Source: Phormidium ambiguum IAM M-71 | GTDB lineage: Bacteria > Cyanobacteriota > Cyanobacteriia > Cyanobacteriales > Aerosakkonemataceae | Assembly: GCF_001904725.1 (NCBI RefSeq) | Contig: NZ_MRCE01000016.1 | Span: forward strand, 1 to 64,000 | Reading direction: 5' to 3' | Length of the DNA stretch: 64,000 nucleotides | Translations under genes and position numbers: made by a program | Notes under the pieces: model-generated | Database searches by the model: none | The model's input: the letters and a program-made list of their open reading frames with translations, nothing else | Told to the model about the DNA's origin: nothing | In this document: in pieces, positions 53,816 to 62,400 of the stretch | How the letters are laid out: every line of letters starts with the position of its first letter | How positions within the stretch are numbered: position 1 is the stretch's first letter

Positions 53816-55103
53816 AGATCGCTGGGTAAGATTCTTTTTTCTGCATATATAAAGTCTGGGTTATAACTTCTTCAGCCACAGCTTTCACCACATTAATACT
53901 GACACTATTACCCAATTGATAGTAAGCTTTGTCATCATTTGGATTAAGGATAAAACTATCTGAAAAACCTTGTAACCTAGCTGCTTCACGAGGAGTAATT
54001 CGCCTAACTCTATTATTGTGATAAACACCTAATCGATTAGCATCACTAGCAACTAAAGTCACAGAAATTTTTGCTGGATCGAGGAACTTATAAACTTCAA
54101 AAGAAAAGTTACCTGCCACAGGTTTATACTTGCTATCTACAAGTTTGAGATATTTTTTATTTACCAGCGATTCTAGGATTTCATCTAGCTGAGGATGCGA
54201 AAAAAAACTGGCTATTTGCTCCTTAGTTAACAATTTACCATCTTGATGATTACCAAATTCTCTGTTACGTCTTTTCAAGATAAATCGATTCATTAATTCA
54301 ATTTCATCTTGGCTACATTCACCACGCAATCCCATTTCCCAAGAATGAATTGAATTACCACCACGATAATCAATCAAGCGGACACCATGTAATTGATTTA
54401 AATCGCCTTTAGTGAACACTTTTAAAGCATTAATAAACTTAGGAGAACAATCATATTTAGGATCTGGATTATCTTCTAGAATATCAGCCACAGTAACATT
54501 TTTTCGATTAGCATAAAACAAAGATAATTGTTCATAATTATAAGAGTGGGAATCTTTAGCCCCCAAATCAGAAATTAGGCTAAATTTTGGAGAAGCATTT
54601 AGAATACCTAAAATGTAAATACGGACGCGGTTTTGTGGTAAGTTGAAGTTGGAACTATTGAGCAGAAAAGCGTTAAAGCTGTAACCTCTTTTAGTAATTT
54701 CATGTTTAATAGTTTCTAAAGTTCTTCCTTTGTCGTGACTATATAATCCTCGAACATTCTCAAAAATAAAAGCTTTCGGTTTAGAAGTATCAATTAACCT
54801 CATTATTTCAAAAAAAAGTGTTCCTCTTGTATCTCCGAATCCTTCTTTTTTGCCAGCGTAAGAGAAAGATTGACAGGGGAATCCAGCCAGTAAAAAATCA
54901 TGTTCGGGAAGTTCTTTGATTAGCCGAATGTCGCCTTGAGGTTGGCGATCGAAGTTTTTTTGATAAACTAATTGAGCATCTGGATTGATTTCGCTACTTA
55001 GTAAACATTTAGTTTGGTAGTTTAAGGAATTAGCAGCATATTCAAAGGCTAATCTCATTCCTCCGATTCCTGAAAATAGATCGATGAAGCGAATTTTTTG
55101 CAC
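53793..55103 (-). CDS. Orphan DNA cytosine-5 methyltransferase
   Basis: A 436-residue C5-cytosine methyltransferase. Motif I is FIDLFSGIGGMRLAF, the catalytic motif IV is GFPCQSFSYAG (Cys77), motif VI is ENVRG (115-119), motif VIII is QNRVRIY and motif X is QLGNSVSINVV. A target-recognition region of about 170 residues lies between motifs VIII and IX, so its specificity cannot be read. The start is GTG at 55103 with AAGGA upstream. No restriction endonuclease gene is adjacent, making it an apparent orphan. It lies 263 bases from the NACHT gene on the same strand, in what looks like a defence-gene cluster. The C-terminal six residues come from an interspersed repeat. Confidence 0.92.
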   Translation of the reverse strand: MQKIRFIDLFSGIGGMRLAFEYAANSLNYQTKCLLSSEINPDAQLVYQKNFDRQPQGDIRLIKELPEHDFLLAGFPCQSFSYAGKKEGFGDTRGTLFFEIMRLIDTSKPKAFIFENVRGLYSHDKGRTLETIKHEITKRGYSFNAFLLNSSNFNLPQNRVRIYILGILNASPKFSLISDLGAKDSHSYNYEQLSLFYANRKNVTVADILEDNPDPKYDCSPKFINALKVFTKGDLNQLHGVRLIDYRGGNSIHSWEMGLRGECSQDEIELMNRFILKRRNREFGNHQDGKLLTKEQIASFFSHPQLDEILESLVNKKYLKLVDSKYKPVAGNFSFEVYKFLDPAKISVTLVASDANRLGVYHNNRVRRITPREAARLQGFSDSFILNPNDDKAYYQLGNSVSINVVKAVAEEVITQTLYMQKKESYPAICKVRQQN

Positions 55104-55366
55104 GCTTAAGTCCTTATTATTAGATTTATGCTAACTGATGATACAACAACTGCGATCGCACTCTCTCCATTTCCCAATTTTCTGAGTTTACGCAGGCTTT
55201 AAAGGTGATAGCAGATGAGTTGGAAGAAGTGCGATCGACCAGTCGAATTTGATTCTAATAATTTATTCAATGTAATCCGCGATTTTGTGAATAACGAATT
55301 TCAACTACAAATGACTGAATAAATTGTGAATTAGCGAACTTTTTAGTAATTTATCTGCTACATTTG

Positions 55367-57715
55367 TTACAGATTTGGTTTAGGATATTTTTCAATTTCG
55401 GAGATGGGTAATAGTAAAGTGTCTTCGATGTATTGTCGAACTTCTCGGCTAACATAGCAATCGCCGTTTAGACAATCTACTAATAATTTATTGGCATTAT
55501 AATATTGTTGAAGCAATTCCTGTTGCTGTTTGCTGAATTGCCAATCATGACCAATATTGCGATGTTTAATCATTACTTCTCTTAATTGTTTAATCCAAGT
55601 CTCTCCATTAACTTTCCACCATTTTACTTTTTCTTTGCTGTTGTCTGTTTTTGCTAGTTGGTCTGTAAGTTCTTGCAGCGCTCTCCTTAATTCTGGATCG
55701 AGGGTTCGGTCGAGGGCTCGGTAGAGGAGGGTTCGGTCGAGGGTGATGGTTCGGTCGAGGATTTGGGCGAGGGTTTGGTCGAGTCCGAAGTCGAAGGTTT
55801 GGTCGAGCAAGACGAGGGTTCGGTCGAGGGCTCGGTCGAGGGTTCGGTCGAGGTCGAGGTCGAGGTCGAGGTCGAGGTCGAGGTCGAGGTTGAAGTTGCG
55901 GTCGAGGTTGCGGTCGAGGGTTCGGTCGAGGTTGAGGGAGAGGTTGAGAAGGCGACCGAGGTTGTGGTCGATGTTTTGGTCAAGAGATCGGGAGAAGTAA
56001 AAAGCTCTAACTGCGGCTAGTTTGTAAGAAACATTAACTGAAATAGATTTTTGATTTACCAGTATCAAAAATTCCTGCAACTTCTCATCAGCAGATACAA
56101 TTTCATCAACTCTTTCTTTGATTAACAGTAACAAACGGTCAGCACTTGGCGACATCCCGACTGCCAGCAAAAAAACTTCTCGCCAGCGTGTTTCTATCAT
56201 TTGGCTGACCAAGCTTTTTAACGCTACTTCCGATGACTGCTGAACAATAACAAACTCTCTAGCAGTGAAATATTCATGAAACGTCAAATGGGAAAATGAA
56301 TAAATTCCTTTAGCTCTTTCTACTAATAACCCATGTTGCGCTTCAATAGACTTCAAAACTTTTTCACTGTCCAGTTGTAACATTTCTGGGTCTGTGCTTG
56401 CATCGGGTAAATTGCGGATGTATTCTATAATATGTTGTTCAGCAACTTTCTGTTTAAAGAAATAATCTGAACCTTCAAAAGTATTCAGCGCAATTTTGCT
56501 GAGTAAATCTTCCTTTCGCTGAACAGATAGCTTTTTGTAAACTTGCTCGCGGTAGATTCCCCGTTTCGCATCCCATTTTTTTAACAGTGCATCTAATCCT
56601 TCTTTATAAAGTTCGGAACGATTCGCCGGAAAATCCCCTGATTCTTCAAATACTAAACAAAGCAATGTTAAAAGTAAAGGATTTGTTGATATTTCATAAA
56701 TTCGATCATTTTCTTCAAGACGTTGCAGAAAGTCATCTGGCTTTACAGGTTTCTCTTTAAACCAGTTGTTTGCAAAGGTAGCAATTTGATGATCGTCAAA
56801 ATCAGCTACTTCTACCTCGGAAAACTTCTCAAAGGTATATTCCTTTGCTGCAATACGACAAGTCATGACAAAGCGATTGCCACGAAACTGGTCAGAAAAA
56901 TCTCGAATTTCTTTTAAAACTCTTTGGCTGTCCTCTTCTCTAATTTCATCTAATCCATCGAGTAAAACTAATCCTTTGTTGTGTTGGAATATTTCAACAA
57001 CCTGATTATCTGTAACCTGGCAACTAGATAATTGCTGGCTGATATATTCTAGTAAATGTGGTTTATCGTTAGCTTCAGCAAAATCTTTGAGAGTGATAAA
57101 AATCGGTACTATTTCAGTCTTAAATTTACCCTCTACAGACTGAATTGCTAGGTATTTTAAAAATGTTGTTTTACCTGCACCAGGCTTTCCCAAAATCATT
57201 AACTTAGCATATTTCTCGACTGCTTCTAGTCCAGGAACTCGTTCTTCAGTAATCTTGCCAAGTCCGAAACGATCAAAATTTTCAAAGTTATATTCTTTAG
57301 GTAATTCAACAGTTTCTTTACGTCTGCGTCCGGTAATTTTTTCTAAGATATTGACGTTAGTATAAATGTCATTTAATCCAATGGGCTGATTCATGTCCAA
57401 TACGCGCATTGTGCCGCAACGTTCTTGGATTAGGGGTTTTATTTTTTGGCGTACCTCTTGAACTAGGGAATCTATATCTATCACTTCAATTTCATCGTCT
57501 TGGCAAGCAACATCTTCAGGATTCAAACCTAGAATTTTACAAATACGACAAAATATTTCAGAATCAACAGCTTTTTCATTGAAAAACTTTGAAACTGGCT
57601 GACGGCTACATTCAAGCCTTGCTATTAATTTTGTTTGATTCAGTCCTTTTGCAGTTAAAGCTTGTTTAGCCAATAAAATAGCTTCTGAAGATAGCCGAAA
57701 TGAACGTCCTGTCAT
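55367..57715 (-). CDS. HTH-NACHT NTPase, bacterial NLR-type defence protein
   Basis: A 782-residue STAND-class protein. Residues about 8-70 form a helix-turn-helix-like domain (KGLNQTKLIARLECSRQPVS). The NACHT NTPase has Walker A GKPGAGKTT (176-184), Walker B LVLLDGLDEI (249-258) and the sensor strand RFVMTCRI; the winged helix region ends in FSHLTFHEYFTAREF near 485-498. After about 90 helical residues comes a low-complexity tract (about 585-675) of LDRx/LD repeats, then a C-terminal helical domain (about 690-782; NIGHDWQFSKQQQELLQQYY) seen on other cyanobacterial NACHT proteins. bNACHT proteins protect against phage. The effector domain is not obvious; the N-terminal HTH is the only candidate. 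The ATG at 57715 is used; two residues upstream is TTG. Confidence 0.88.
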   Translation of the reverse strand: MTGRSFRLSSEAILLAKQALTAKGLNQTKLIARLECSRQPVSKFFNEKAVDSEIFCRICKILGLNPEDVACQDDEIEVIDIDSLVQEVRQKIKPLIQERCGTMRVLDMNQPIGLNDIYTNVNILEKITGRRRKETVELPKEYNFENFDRFGLGKITEERVPGLEAVEKYAKLMILGKPGAGKTTFLKYLAIQSVEGKFKTEIVPIFITLKDFAEANDKPHLLEYISQQLSSCQVTDNQVVEIFQHNKGLVLLDGLDEIREEDSQRVLKEIRDFSDQFRGNRFVMTCRIAAKEYTFEKFSEVEVADFDDHQIATFANNWFKEKPVKPDDFLQRLEENDRIYEISTNPLLLTLLCLVFEESGDFPANRSELYKEGLDALLKKWDAKRGIYREQVYKKLSVQRKEDLLSKIALNTFEGSDYFFKQKVAEQHIIEYIRNLPDASTDPEMLQLDSEKVLKSIEAQHGLLVERAKGIYSFSHLTFHEYFTAREFVIVQQSSEVALKSLVSQMIETRWREVFLLAVGMSPSADRLLLLIKERVDEIVSADEKLQEFLILVNQKSISVNVSYKLAAVRAFYFSRSLDQNIDHNLGRLLNLSLNLDRTLDRNLDRNFNLDLDLDLDLDLDLDRTLDRALDRTLVLLDQTFDFGLDQTLAQILDRTITLDRTLLYRALDRTLDPELRRALQELTDQLAKTDNSKEKVKWWKVNGETWIKQLREVMIKHRNIGHDWQFSKQQQELLQQYYNANKLLVDCLNGDCYVSREVRQYIEDTLLLPISEIEKYPKPNL
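55690..55975 (-). repeat. GTCGAG / GGTTCGGTCGAG tandem repeat inside the NACHT gene
   Basis: A GC-richer tract inside the NACHT gene. Seven perfect, contiguous GTCGAG units run from 55847 to 55888 (plus strand) and encode (Leu-Asp)7. Around them, 12-base units of GGTTCGGTCGAG type encode LDRT/LDRN/LDRA tetrapeptides. Every unit is a multiple of three, so gain or loss keeps the frame. All six frames stay open here, which produces shadow frames. Confidence 0.92.
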
Positions 57716-57866
57716 ATTCAAGTGAAAATACTTTTACCTATTTTACTTACTCCAGATAATACCTATTCTCTAACTCACACAAAGTTATACAAAGTCATAC
57801 ATTAAACAAGCCCATCTCATTCACGATTTTGGTGAACCTATAAGAGTCGTGATTGGTAAAGCTTTT

Positions 57867-58016
57867 ATGGACACTATCTCAATAGTTATACTCACTGCTT
57901 TCATTACTTGGGTGATAGAACGTTCTGCGGATGCTGGTTTGAAACTTATCATTAATAGATGGCGTAATCATCGCAAAAGTAAAAACTTGAAACAAACGGA
58001 GGAACCTGGCGAATAG
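57867..58016 (+). CDS. Small membrane protein divergent from NACHT
   Basis: A 49-residue ORF, MDTISIVILTAFITWVIERS then ADAGLKLIINRWRNHRKSKN, ending GE. It has one hydrophobic N-terminal helix (residues about 4-17) continuing as an amphipathic helix, then a strongly basic segment (RWRNHRKSK) and an acidic end. A perfect intrinsic terminator starts 21 bases after the stop, which is good evidence for a transcript. It is divergent from the HTH-NACHT gene. The size and topology resemble small membrane effectors or type I toxins, but no homologue is known to me. A weak ribosome site and the short length keep confidence moderate. Confidence 0.55.
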   Translation: MDTISIVILTAFITWVIERSADAGLKLIINRWRNHRKSKNLKQTEEPGE

Positions 58017-58036
58017 AATTCGCAGCTACACAGACG

Positions 58037-58060
58037 AAACCCGCCTGCGCGGGTTTTTTG
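58037..58060 (+). terminator. Rho-independent terminator of the small membrane protein gene
   Basis: AAACCCGC and GCGGGTTT form an 8-bp GC-rich stem with loop CTGC, followed by TTTTG. It lies 21 bases after the stop at 58016. Confidence 0.9.
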
Positions 58061-58260
58061 TTTATTTTTTAAATTGTGGACTGGTGAGGGGGAACCGGAT
58101 TCAAAATTCAAGGTCTCCCTTGGTAAGAGGGATTTAGGGGAATCTAAAACTTCTGGGCTAATAACTAGCAATTTACGTTAATAGTTTTAAAATTTAACTA
58201 TGCAAAAGTGCAAATGTACTGGTATTAATAAAGAAAGAAAGGTACGGCGAAATAGCCTGC

Positions 58261-61200
58261 ATGATTCCTCTACAACTCTCATTAACAAACTTCCTCAGCT
58301 ATCGTAAAGCAACCCTGGATTTTCGGGGATTGCATACTGCTTGCATTTGTGGCGCAAATGGGGCGGGAAAATCTTCGCTTTTAGAAGCTATCACTTGGGC
58401 GATTTGGGGCGAAAGTCGGGCGGCGACTGAAGATGATGTCATCCACTCTGGCGCGGATGAGGTTCATGTGATTTTCGTTTTTGAGCATCAAGATGCAGTT
58501 TATCGCGTTTTGCGATCGCGTCGTCGAGGCGGAGGCGCAACTTTAGAATTTCAGGTACAAACCCCTACAGGTTATCGCGCTTTGACTGAACGGGGAATGC
58601 GTTCAACTCAGCAATTAATTTCCGAACACCTGAGATTAGATTACGATACTTTTATTAATTCTGCTTATTTGCGTCAAGGTCGAGCCGATGAATTCATGCT
58701 CAGAAAACCCACCGAACGCAAACAAATTTTAGCAGATTTATTGAAACTAAGTCAATATGAAGAATTAGCGGAAAAAGCCAAAGATTTATCCCGTCAATTT
58801 AAAGGACAAGCAGATCAAATTCAGCAGGATTTAGACAGAATTAAAACTCAGTTACAGCAGCGAGATGTGATTGCTCAAGAACAAGGAATTGTAGAAGCTA
58901 AAATCAACACTCTCCAACAAGCCCAAGCTGCTGACAATCATGAATTGCAAAGGTTACAGGCTCTACAACATCAGCGCCAAACTTGGGAACAACAACTAAC
59001 TTGGCAACAACAACAATATCAGAATCTTCGGGGAGATATTGAACGACTCCAGCAAGATTTGGCGAGTAGTCAACAGCAACAACAAGAGTTAGAAACTCTC
59101 CTGAGTCAAGAAACAGAAATAACAACTGGTTATGGTCATTTTCAAAACCTACAATCTCAGGAAGAAGCTTTAGCCGGAAAATTTCAGGCGCATCAAAAAG
59201 CAGTTGAACAAAAACGCAAGTTACAAGAACAACAAACAGGGGTAATTAACGAGTTAAATCTGCAATTGCGTCAGATACAAACTCAGTTACAAGAGTTAGA
59301 TAAACAGGAACAACAAAACCAACAAATTTTAAATCAAACTGGCGAAGTTGAAGCAGCTTTAGCGAAGTTACAACAGGCGCGAATTCGCTTAAATCAATTA
59401 GATGAATTGCAATTGCAAGTTAGTCCATTGTTACAGCGTCGTCAACAGTTGCAAAACCAGATCGATCGCACTCATGCTAAACTCAGCGCCAGGTTAGAGG
59501 AAATCTCCGCTTCCGCTTACCAATTGCAAGCACAGCAGCAACGTCAACCAAAATTGCAACAAGCTGTCATGGAAGTGGCGACGCAAATCGATCAGTTGGA
59601 GAAAAAGCGGGTTTACCAACAGCGCGTGCAGGAGAAAGGTTTAGAAAGACGCAGCTTTATGGAGCGGTTGCAAGAAAATCAACGGGTATGTGAGCAAAAA
59701 CTCGGAGAATTGCAGCAAAAAATCGATATGTTGCAAAATCCTGACGCAATTTGCCCCTTGTGCGATCGTCCTCTCGACGAGCACAACTGGAATCGAGTCG
59801 TTCACAAAACCCAAAACGAACATCAAGAAATTGAGCAGGAATTTTGGGTAATCCGAGAGCAATTAGCAGTCTGCGAACGAGAAATCCAGGTATTAAGAGG
59901 AGAATATCGTCAATTATCCCAAGAATTAGCTCCTTATGATAATTTAAGGGAACAAAGGGGAGAATTGCAAGCCCAACTTCAAGCGACAGGCGACGTACAA
60001 CAACGTTTGCAACAAATGAGGGCGGAAGTCGAACAACTTGAGCGATCGCTAGCCACTGGAAATTATGCCACAGAAGTCCAGCAAGAACTCCGCCAACTAG
60101 AGCAAGAGTTACAAAACCTGAGCTACGATGAGAAAAACCACGCTTTAGCCCGAAACGAAGTCGAAAGATGGCGTTGGGCGGAAATTAAGCAGGATAGAAT
60201 CAAAGAAGCGCAACGTCGTCAAACCCAAATAGCCAGCAGAAGACCTGAACTGCAAGCCCAAACTGCCGAAATTCAAAGCCAAATAGAGCAACAACAAACT
60301 GATTCCGAATTATCGCGTCAAATTGCGGCAATTAACCAGAAAATAGCCGAAATTGCTTATAAAGAAAGCGAATACAACTCTGTAAGAACTGCGGTGCGTC
60401 AAGCGCAGAATTGGGAAATGCGCTATCAACAATTAGCTGCGGCGCAACAACAATATCCGCAAATTCGCCAACGCTGTCAAGAGTTAGCGGGAGTGTTGGA
60501 AGTGCGATCGCAAGACGTAGAAACTGCTAACTTACAAATTAACAATATCATCAAACAATTAGAGCAAATTCCCAACACATTTAATGAAATTCAAACAATA
60601 GAACAGCAGATGCAATGGCGAAAATTGCAATTAGAAGAACAGTTGCGTCAAATGGGAAGTTTGCAACAACAATTACAGCATTTAGAAAGACTAAATCAAG
60701 AATATCAAATTCAAACTTCCCAATTAGCTAAAGCGAAACGCCAATACAAAATTTATAACTCTTTAACAGAAGCCTTCGGCAAAAAAGGCATTCAAGCATA
60801 CATGATTGAGAATATTTTACCGCAATTAGAAGCCGAAACAAACTCTTTATTAGCGAGACTTACAGGAAATCAATTGCACGTTCAATTCGTCACCCAAAGA
60901 GCCGGAAAAAGCGGTAGAACATCATCTAAAAAAGATGTAAAAATGATTGATACCCTGGATATTTTAATCGCAGATGCACGGGGTACTCGTGCTTACGAAA
61001 CATATTCCGGTGGTGAAGCATTTCGGATTAACTTTTCCATTCGTTTAGCATTAGCAAGACTGCTGGCGCAACGCGCAGGAACGGCGTTACAAATGCTGAT
61101 TGTAGACGAAGGTTTTGGAACACAAGATCAGGAAGGTTGCGATCGCCTAATTGCTGCGATAAATGCGATATCCAACGACTTCGCCTGCATCCTCACCGTC

Positions 61201-61290
61201 ACCCATATGCCATACTTCAAAGAAGCCTTCCAAGCACGAATCGAAGTCAACAAGACTCCCAACGGTTCTCAATTAAGTTTATCTATGTAA
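58261..61290 (+). CDS. sbcC: Exonuclease subunit SbcC
   Basis: SbcC with SbcD forms the Mre11-Rad50-type nuclease that opens hairpins and processes double-strand ends. The 1009-residue protein has Walker A (GANGAGKSSL, residues 31-40), long coiled coils, a zinc hook (Cys498-Pro-Leu-Cys501 in CPLCDRPLDEHNW), the ABC signature (YSGGEAFRINFSIRLALARL) and Walker B (MLIVDEGFGTQD). The length is standard. No sbcD gene is nearby. The tRNA-Thr follows at 35 bases. Confidence 0.95.
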   Translation: MIPLQLSLTNFLSYRKATLDFRGLHTACICGANGAGKSSLLEAITWAIWGESRAATEDDVIHSGADEVHVIFVFEHQDAVYRVLRSRRRGGGATLEFQVQTPTGYRALTERGMRSTQQLISEHLRLDYDTFINSAYLRQGRADEFMLRKPTERKQILADLLKLSQYEELAEKAKDLSRQFKGQADQIQQDLDRIKTQLQQRDVIAQEQGIVEAKINTLQQAQAADNHELQRLQALQHQRQTWEQQLTWQQQQYQNLRGDIERLQQDLASSQQQQQELETLLSQETEITTGYGHFQNLQSQEEALAGKFQAHQKAVEQKRKLQEQQTGVINELNLQLRQIQTQLQELDKQEQQNQQILNQTGEVEAALAKLQQARIRLNQLDELQLQVSPLLQRRQQLQNQIDRTHAKLSARLEEISASAYQLQAQQQRQPKLQQAVMEVATQIDQLEKKRVYQQRVQEKGLERRSFMERLQENQRVCEQKLGELQQKIDMLQNPDAICPLCDRPLDEHNWNRVVHKTQNEHQEIEQEFWVIREQLAVCEREIQVLRGEYRQLSQELAPYDNLREQRGELQAQLQATGDVQQRLQQMRAEVEQLERSLATGNYATEVQQELRQLEQELQNLSYDEKNHALARNEVERWRWAEIKQDRIKEAQRRQTQIASRRPELQAQTAEIQSQIEQQQTDSELSRQIAAINQKIAEIAYKESEYNSVRTAVRQAQNWEMRYQQLAAAQQQYPQIRQRCQELAGVLEVRSQDVETANLQINNIIKQLEQIPNTFNEIQTIEQQMQWRKLQLEEQLRQMGSLQQQLQHLERLNQEYQIQTSQLAKAKRQYKIYNSLTEAFGKKGIQAYMIENILPQLEAETNSLLARLTGNQLHVQFVTQRAGKSGRTSSKKDVKMIDTLDILIADARGTRAYETYSGGEAFRINFSIRLALARLLAQRAGTALQMLIVDEGFGTQDQEGCDRLIAAINAISNDFACILTVTHMPYFKEAFQARIEVNKTPNGSQLSLSM

Positions 61291-61324
61291 AATTCCGAGA
61301 AGTTGTGATACAATGATTAATTGT

Positions 61325-61396
61325 GCCGATATAGCTCAGTGGTAGAGTAGCTGATTCGTAATCAGTTGGTCGTGGGTTCAAATCCCACTATCGGCT
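61325..61396 (+). tRNA. tRNA-Thr (CGT)
   Basis: A 72-base cloverleaf. The acceptor stem is GCCGATA/TATCGGC, the D arm GCTC/GAGT, the anticodon stem 61350-61354/61362-61366 with loop TTCGTAA, and the T arm GTGGG-TTCAAAT-CCCAC. The anticodon CGT (61357-61359) reads the threonine codon ACG. CCA is not encoded. It borders the accessory-gene stretch with hsdM remnant, Uma2 and VapBC. Confidence 0.96.
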
Positions 61397-61529
61397 TAGT
61401 AAAATCAAGGGTTTCAGAGAATCAGTTCCCTACCCTACACCCCTATATTACCTAAATTATCACCTAAATTACCCCTGGTTTTCGTGGAATCGGCAAGAGC
61501 GATCGCCCAACTGGTAGAGTTTGATCTAG

Positions 61530-61712
61530 AAAGCCGCCAAATTCTTTTTATGGGCGGGAATTCCTGCTTGTATTTTGGTGATGCGGGGAAGTAAGGATGC
61601 GAAACCTGCGGAACAGAAAAATCAAGTGTTATTTATTAATGCTGATGCGGAATATTATGCAGGTAGGGCGCAGAATTATTTTCCAACTAGGATTTTAGGG
61701 GAGCGTTGTTAA
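61530..61712 (+). pseudogene. Remnant of type I restriction-modification HsdM
   Basis: A frame with no start codon and a stop at 61710-61712 reads AGIPACILVMRG, then QVLFINADAEYYAGRAQNYF. This matches the HsdM C-terminal hallmarks GIPACILV and VLFINA-x(5)-GRNQN. Just upstream, another frame reads PPNSFYG, matching the HsdM stretch LPPNLFYGTGIPAC, so a frameshift lies near 61553. An in-frame stop is at 61527. Only about 60 residues survive and no hsdS or hsdR is left in the window. It abuts the Uma2 gene. Confidence 0.75.
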
Positions 61713-61713
61713 G

Positions 61714-62292
61714 ATGAACAGTTTAACTCTCAACTTACCGCCTGTTCTCAAATTAACAGATGAGCAATTTGAACAATTGGCGGCTTTTAATAGCGATTTA
61801 CGTTTGGAATTGACGGCGAAGGGAGAATTAATTATTATGCCACCGACGGGGGGAGAAACGGGAAACCGGAATTTTGAGGCTTACATTGACTTAGGAATTT
61901 GGAACCGTCAAACTCGTTTGGGGAAAGCTTTTGATTCTTCGACAGGATTTCGATTGCCAAATGGCGGTACTCGTTCCCCTGATATTTCTTGGGTAACGAT
62001 CGAGCGATGGAATAATCTAACTGAGGAACAACGCAAGAAATTTTTACCATTATGTCCCGATTTTGCGATCGAACTAATTTCAGAAACCGATGATGTGGAA
62101 GAAACGCGGACAAAAATGCAGGAATATTTACAAAATGGGTTGCGGTTGGGATGGTTGATTAATCCTAAAATTAGGCAAGTGGAAATTTATCGCTCGAACC
62201 GATCGGTGGAAGTTTTGAACTCTCCTACAACTTTATCCGGTGAGGATGTTTTACCGGGGTTTGTTTTAGATTTAAAGTTGATTTTTTCATAA
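61714..62292 (+). CDS. Uma2 family (DUF820) nuclease-like protein
   Basis: A 192-residue protein of the cyanobacterial DUF820/Uma2 family with a PD-(D/E)xK nuclease-type core. Visible motifs: LTDEQFEQLAAFN, RLELTAKGELIIMPPTGGET, SPDISWV with the acidic Asp, and FAIELIS with the Glu, then TRTKMQEYLQNGLRLGWLI-like end. Many paralogues occur per cyanobacterial genome, usually with no known function. It starts two bases after the hsdM remnant stop. Confidence 0.88.
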   Translation: MNSLTLNLPPVLKLTDEQFEQLAAFNSDLRLELTAKGELIIMPPTGGETGNRNFEAYIDLGIWNRQTRLGKAFDSSTGFRLPNGGTRSPDISWVTIERWNNLTEEQRKKFLPLCPDFAIELISETDDVEETRTKMQEYLQNGLRLGWLINPKIRQVEIYRSNRSVEVLNSPTTLSGEDVLPGFVLDLKLIFS

Positions 62293-62400
62293 TCGATTAT
62301 TTAGATTTTATTGCCTCAATTACAGAAAGAGAACAGATTAAAAAGGTTGCGCGATCGAGGCTGGTTCAAAAGTACAATTCGCACAAAGTAGAGGTAAATT

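Larger units (their letters stand above)
57716..58260. other. Intergenic region between NACHT and sbcC
   Basis: A 545-base stretch. It carries a 49-codon ORF at 57867-58016 and its terminator (58037-58060). Further right, around 58100-58150, is a CCCTTGGTAAGAGGGATTTAG-type segment with a CT/GA palindromic look that I know as a common cyanobacterial interspersed repeat. The rest would hold divergent promoters. Confidence 0.6.

Noticed and set aside
55104-55366. Possible gene fragment (ISQFSEFTQALKVIADELEE frame) between dcm and NACHT
   Set aside because: A 30-40 residue open stretch with no start codon. It may be a decayed gene, but I cannot match it to a family.
55687-56020. Several long open frames with (VE)n, (ST)n and (RS)n composition over the NACHT repeat
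   Set aside because: They are shadow frames created by the stop-free GTCGAG repeat. The NACHT frame is continuous with conserved domains on both sides.
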